From Undibacterium umbellatum (GTDB taxonomy: Bacteria; Pseudomonadota; Gammaproteobacteria; Burkholderiales; Burkholderiaceae_D), in the NCBI RefSeq assembly GCF_014284125.1, contig NZ_JACOFX010000016.1, positions 62,001 through 126,000 on the forward strand: 64,000 nucleotides of DNA. Direction: 5' to 3'. A model generated the notes under the pieces. It searched no databases. It was not told the origin of the DNA and saw only the letters and a program-made list of their open reading frames with translations. Below are positions 61,150 through 64,000 of the stretch, one piece after another (positions within the stretch are counted from its first letter, which is position 1; each line of letters begins with the position of its first letter). The position numbers and the translations under genes are program-made.

Positions 61150-63150
61150 TTACTGCTGGAAAGCCAGCAACTGCGCCCCCTCAGTCACCTGATCACCAAT
61201 CGCATACAAGACTTCATCAATCACACCATCATGCGGTGCAGAGATCGTATGTTCCATCTTCATCGCTTCCATGATCAGCAGGGCATCGCCCTTCTTCACT
61301 TCCTGCGCCTTGTTGACGAGCACAGCGACGATCTTGCCTGGCATAGGTGCAGTCAGGCGGCCAGTCTCGGCCTCGGCTTCACCGGCATGTGCCAGCGCAT
61401 CAATGTAATGCAGGTCAGTATGCCTGCCCTGACTAAAGACGTGGAAATGTTCACCATCCCGCACAACGGTGGCAGCCACGGTCTGGTCTGCAATCTTGAT
61501 GACAATGTCATTCTCATGCGCCAGTGCCAGTTTGACTTGTGCTGTCGCTGCACCAGCCTGCACTTGCCAGCCGTCTGCCAAATAAGTCACCTGCACTTCA
61601 TGGGTCTGTTCTTCTTCAGTGAATTGCAGACTACGTTGCATCAGGCTGTTCATGCGCCAGCCGTGGCTGGACTGCCATGGGTCACAACTACCATTTGTAG
61701 ACTTCTCTGAGTTCAGCAAGAACACGACGGCCAGTGCCAGTGTCGTCATGTTCGCCGCTACCGGTGTCGGGAACAGTTCTGCCTGATTGCGCTCTATCAG
61801 GCCAGTGTCCAGATCAGCACCAGAAAAAGCCGTGCTGGTCACCAGGCGAGACAGGAAAGCAATATTGCTGTGCAGCCCAACGATCTGATACTGCGCCAGC
61901 GCTTGCGCCATGCGCGCCAGTGCTTCTTTCCTGTCTTTGCCCCAGACGATCATCTTGGCAATCATGGGGTCATAGAAAGGGGAAATCGTATCACCTTCAC
62001 GTACACCGCTATCGATACGGAAAGCAGCCGGATCAGTAGCACCTCCGAGTTCAAAATTCACTGCAACAGGGGTGCGGGCATGACGCAAAGTACCTATCGA
62101 TGGAAGGAAACCTTTTTCAGGATTTTCTGCATACACGCGTGCTTCTATGGCGTGACCATGTATCTGTAATTCATTTTGTTGCAGCGGCAGTTTCTCACCG
62201 GCAGCAACACGCAATTGCCATTCAACCAGATCAGTACCAGTGATCATTTCTGTCACCGGATGTTCGACTTGCAGACGGGTATTCATTTCCATGAAATAGA
62301 AAGAACCGTCCTGGTTGGCGATGAATTCCACCGTACCGGCACCGACATAGCCAACTGCTTTTGCAGCAGCCACGGCAGCATCACCCATGGCGGCACGGCG
62401 TTCTGCCGTCATGCCTGGTGCGGGTGCTTCTTCGAGTACTTTTTGATGGCGGCGCTGTACCGAGCAATCGCGCTCAAACAGGTAGACGCAATTGCCGTGA
62501 GTATCAGCAAACACCTGTATTTCTATATGACGCGGTCTTTGCAGATATTTTTCTGCCAGCACTTTATCGTCACCAAAAGAGTTGATGGCTTCACGTTTGC
62601 AGGATGCCAGCGCATCCTTGAAGTCAGCCGACTTCTCGATGACACGCATGCCCTTGCCACCACCGCCAGCACTGGCTTTCAGCAAGACCGGGTAGCCAAT
62701 ACGGTCAGCCTCGATATGCAAGAAATCAGCATCCTGGTTATCGCCATGGTAGCCAGGCACCAGCGGCACATTGGCTTTTTCCATCAAGGATTTCGCAGCA
62801 GATTTGCTGCCCATGGCTTCAATCGCCGAGGCTGGCGGGCCGATGAAGGCGATGCCATTCTTGGCGCAAGCTTCAGCAAATTCACTGTTTTCTGACAAAA
62901 AGCCATAGCCAGGATGTATCGCCTGCGCACCAGTCGCCAATGCGACTTCAATGATCTTGTCAGCGCGCAGATAACTTTCCTTGGCAGCCGCGGGGCCTAT
63001 CAAAACTGCCTCATCACAAACTGCAACATGCTTGGCGTTGGCATCGGCTTCGGAATACACAGCGACAGTCTTGATGCCCATGCGGCGTGCGGTAGCAGCA
63101 ACACGGCAAGCAATTTCGCCACGGTTGGCGATAAGGATTTTGGTAAACAT
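61150..63150 (-). CDS. Biotin-dependent acyl-CoA carboxylase alpha subunit (methylcrotonyl-CoA carboxylase type)
   Basis: 666 residues from the ATG at 63150. Biotin carboxylase domain: FTKILIANRGEIACRVAATA, LLKASAGGGGKGMRV (ATP), HIEIQVFADTHGN, and EFIANQDGSFYFMEMNTRLQVEHPVTEM. A BT-domain region (SCDPWQSSHGWRMNSLMQRS) is followed by the biotinyl domain with EAMKMEH, K631 being biotinylated. Domain order and BT segment match 3-methylcrotonyl-CoA carboxylase alpha (LiuD/MccA), of the leucine pathway. Its beta subunit is not in the window. It lies 143 nt downstream of bioB, whose product supplies the biotin. Confidence 0.9.
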   Translation of the reverse strand: MFTKILIANRGEIACRVAATARRMGIKTVAVYSEADANAKHVAVCDEAVLIGPAAAKESYLRADKIIEVALATGAQAIHPGYGFLSENSEFAEACAKNGIAFIGPPASAIEAMGSKSAAKSLMEKANVPLVPGYHGDNQDADFLHIEADRIGYPVLLKASAGGGGKGMRVIEKSADFKDALASCKREAINSFGDDKVLAEKYLQRPRHIEIQVFADTHGNCVYLFERDCSVQRRHQKVLEEAPAPGMTAERRAAMGDAAVAAAKAVGYVGAGTVEFIANQDGSFYFMEMNTRLQVEHPVTEMITGTDLVEWQLRVAAGEKLPLQQNELQIHGHAIEARVYAENPEKGFLPSIGTLRHARTPVAVNFELGGATDPAAFRIDSGVREGDTISPFYDPMIAKMIVWGKDRKEALARMAQALAQYQIVGLHSNIAFLSRLVTSTAFSGADLDTGLIERNQAELFPTPVAANMTTLALAVVFLLNSEKSTNGSCDPWQSSHGWRMNSLMQRSLQFTEEEQTHEVQVTYLADGWQVQAGAATAQVKLALAHENDIVIKIADQTVAATVVRDGEHFHVFSQGRHTDLHYIDALAHAGEAEAETGRLTAPMPGKIVAVLVNKAQEVKKGDALLIMEAMKMEHTISAPHDGVIDEVLYAIGDQVTEGAQLLAFQQ

Positions 63151-63292
63151 GTCTCTAACCTTTTGGGTGGATGTATCTACGATAATTAATTGCAATTATT
63201 AGTCATCAGAAAAAGGCTCTTCCTTCACTTTGCCTTCCTCTGTGTCTCATTTTTCTCTCTGTGTGCTCTGTGCTGAAGATTTATGGTTTTAT

Positions 63293-64000
63293 TCAACCAC
63301 AACTACCAGCCTTAGCCTCAACCTTGCCACGCGTCTTCAAGCCCAGTTTGTCGAGCAAGACACGGTCATCCTGTGCTTCCGGATTAGCCGTAGTCAGCAA
63401 TTTATCGCCGTAGAAAATCGAATTCGCGCCAGCCAGGAAACACATGGCTTGCACTGCTTCACCCATCTGGCGGCGGCCCGCAGACAAACGCACACGCGCC
63501 TTGGGCATGGTGATGCGGGCAACAGCTATGGTGCGTACAAATTCCAGCGGATCAAGCGGGTCGAGGCCATGCAAAGGCGTGCCTTCTACCTGCACCAGAT
63601 GATTGACTGGCACGGATTCAGGATAAGGATTCAGGTTCGCCAATTGCGCAATCAGGCCAGCGCGCTGGCGGCGTGATTCACCCATGCCGACAATGCCGCC
63701 ACAACAGACTTTGAGACCGGCGCTTCGTACATGGCCAAGAGTATCGAGTCTGTCCTGGTAATCGCGGGTGGAAATCACGTTACTATAAAACTCAGGTGCG
63801 GTATCAAGATTGTGGTTGTAGTAATCCAGACCCGCATCTTTCAGGCGCTGTGCCTGTTCTTCCTTGAGCATGCCCAGAGTTGCACAGGTTTCCAGGCCCA
63901 TGGCCTTGACTTCGCGCACCATGGTTTCTACTTTTTCCATATCACGGTCTTTGGGTGAACGCCAGGCTGCACCCATGCAAAAACGGGTTGCGCCGTTTTC
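63293..64000 (-). CDS. bioB: Biotin synthase BioB (N-terminal part outside window)
   Basis: About 235 residues are visible and the frame runs off the right edge. BioB inserts sulfur into dethiobiotin with a radical-SAM [4Fe-4S] and a [2Fe-2S] cluster. The CxxxCxxC motif lies outside. Seen are [23 protein letters not shown] (one [2Fe-2S] Cys), [20 protein letters not shown] (another), EGTPLHG and [12 protein letters not shown] with the unusual Arg ligand. It reads towards the carboxylase gene. Confidence 0.95.
   Translation of the reverse strand, partial: ENGATRFCMGAAWRSPKDRDMEKVETMVREVKAMGLETCATLGMLKEEQAQRLKDAGLDYYNHNLDTAPEFYSNVISTRDYQDRLDTLGHVRSAGLKVCCGGIVGMGESRRQRAGLIAQLANLNPYPESVPVNHLVQVEGTPLHGLDPLDPLEFVRTIAVARITMPKARVRLSAGRRQMGEAVQAMCFLAGANSIFYGDKLLTTANPEAQDDRVLLDKLGLKTRGKVEAKAGSCG

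Noticed and set aside
61734-62895. Plus-strand ORFs opposite the biotin carboxylase gene
   Set aside because: They are frame shadows of a well-conserved enzyme; composition and lack of ribosome sites argue against them.

Overview
The window looks like a chromosomal segment of a betaproteobacterium of the Burkholderiales, most likely Oxalobacteraceae (Undibacterium- or Janthinobacterium-like). This is inferred from gene content: a pilGHIJ-chpA chemosensory cluster, split MacAB-type exporter, EgtD/EgtB ergothioneine genes, and BioB next to a methylcrotonyl-CoA-carboxylase-type subunit. Base composition is moderate and genes are tightly packed, often with ATGA stop/start overlaps. I saw no rRNA, tRNA, CRISPR array, prophage or complete insertion sequence. 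Most of the window is core or soft-core metabolism, regulation and transport.

1-10.5 kb: truncated nitronate monooxygenase, a dienoyl-CoA-isomerase-like crotonase, the first copy of a structured dispersed repeat, an AraC-type remnant, an arsI/cadI-like gene overlapping an ECF sigma gene with a Cys-rich tail, a minus-strand run (VOC protein, metallo-beta-lactamase-fold hydrolase, DsbA-fold isomerase, DUF1289, YbaK-like deacylase, PilZ-like protein, HI0933-type flavoprotein), a membrane diguanylate cyclase and an orphan sugar-type binding protein. 10.8-16 kb: GIN/DUF2807 protein, DUF1700 membrane protein, glpD with an SMP-30/strictosidine-synthase-like gene, and a DEDD exonuclease-like protein. 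16-23.7 kb: DsbA-like protein with a CPAC active site, YccF, a three-gene MacAB-like exporter and a second two-gene ABC exporter. 24-33 kb: solute-binding protein, VOC protein, periplasmic prolyl oligopeptidase, gshA, and a 995-residue TPR/O-GlcNAc-transferase (SPINDLY-type) protein. 33-42 kb: TIGR00266 protein, isochorismatase-fold protein lacking the nucleophilic Cys, phosphoesterase, GNAT/XRE-cupin pair, PLP enzyme, M14 peptidase and alpha/beta hydrolase, LysR divergent from a GST operon. 42-46.3 kb: second repeat copy, ergothioneine genes egtD-egtB plus DUF427, HMG-CoA lyase. 46.4-51.3 kb: desaturase joined to an upstream membrane protein at a G8 tract, then a histidine kinase and NtrC-type regulator. 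51.3-60 kb: Pil-Chp-type cluster, read right to left as pilG, pilH, pilI, pilJ, chpA and two CheW-like genes. 60-64 kb: pdxJ, the biotin-dependent carboxylase subunit and truncated bioB.

Functional links: thiol and redox chemistry recurs (gshA; ergothioneine; DsbA; a GSH-type isomerase; GST; VOC proteins; ArsI). HMG-CoA lyase, the carboxylase subunit and BioB fit leucine catabolism with its biotin supply. The diguanylate cyclase, PilZ-like protein and Pil-Chp cluster suggest control of surface behaviour.

The most unusual observations are (i) a roughly 240-bp repeat present twice, whose stems carry compensatory base changes, so a folded structure appears to be maintained; (ii) a G8 tract whose length decides whether a membrane protein and a desaturase are two genes or one fusion; (iii) an ECF sigma factor with C-terminal cysteines overlapping arsI; and (iv) a PilG-like regulator with an extra degenerate receiver-like domain.
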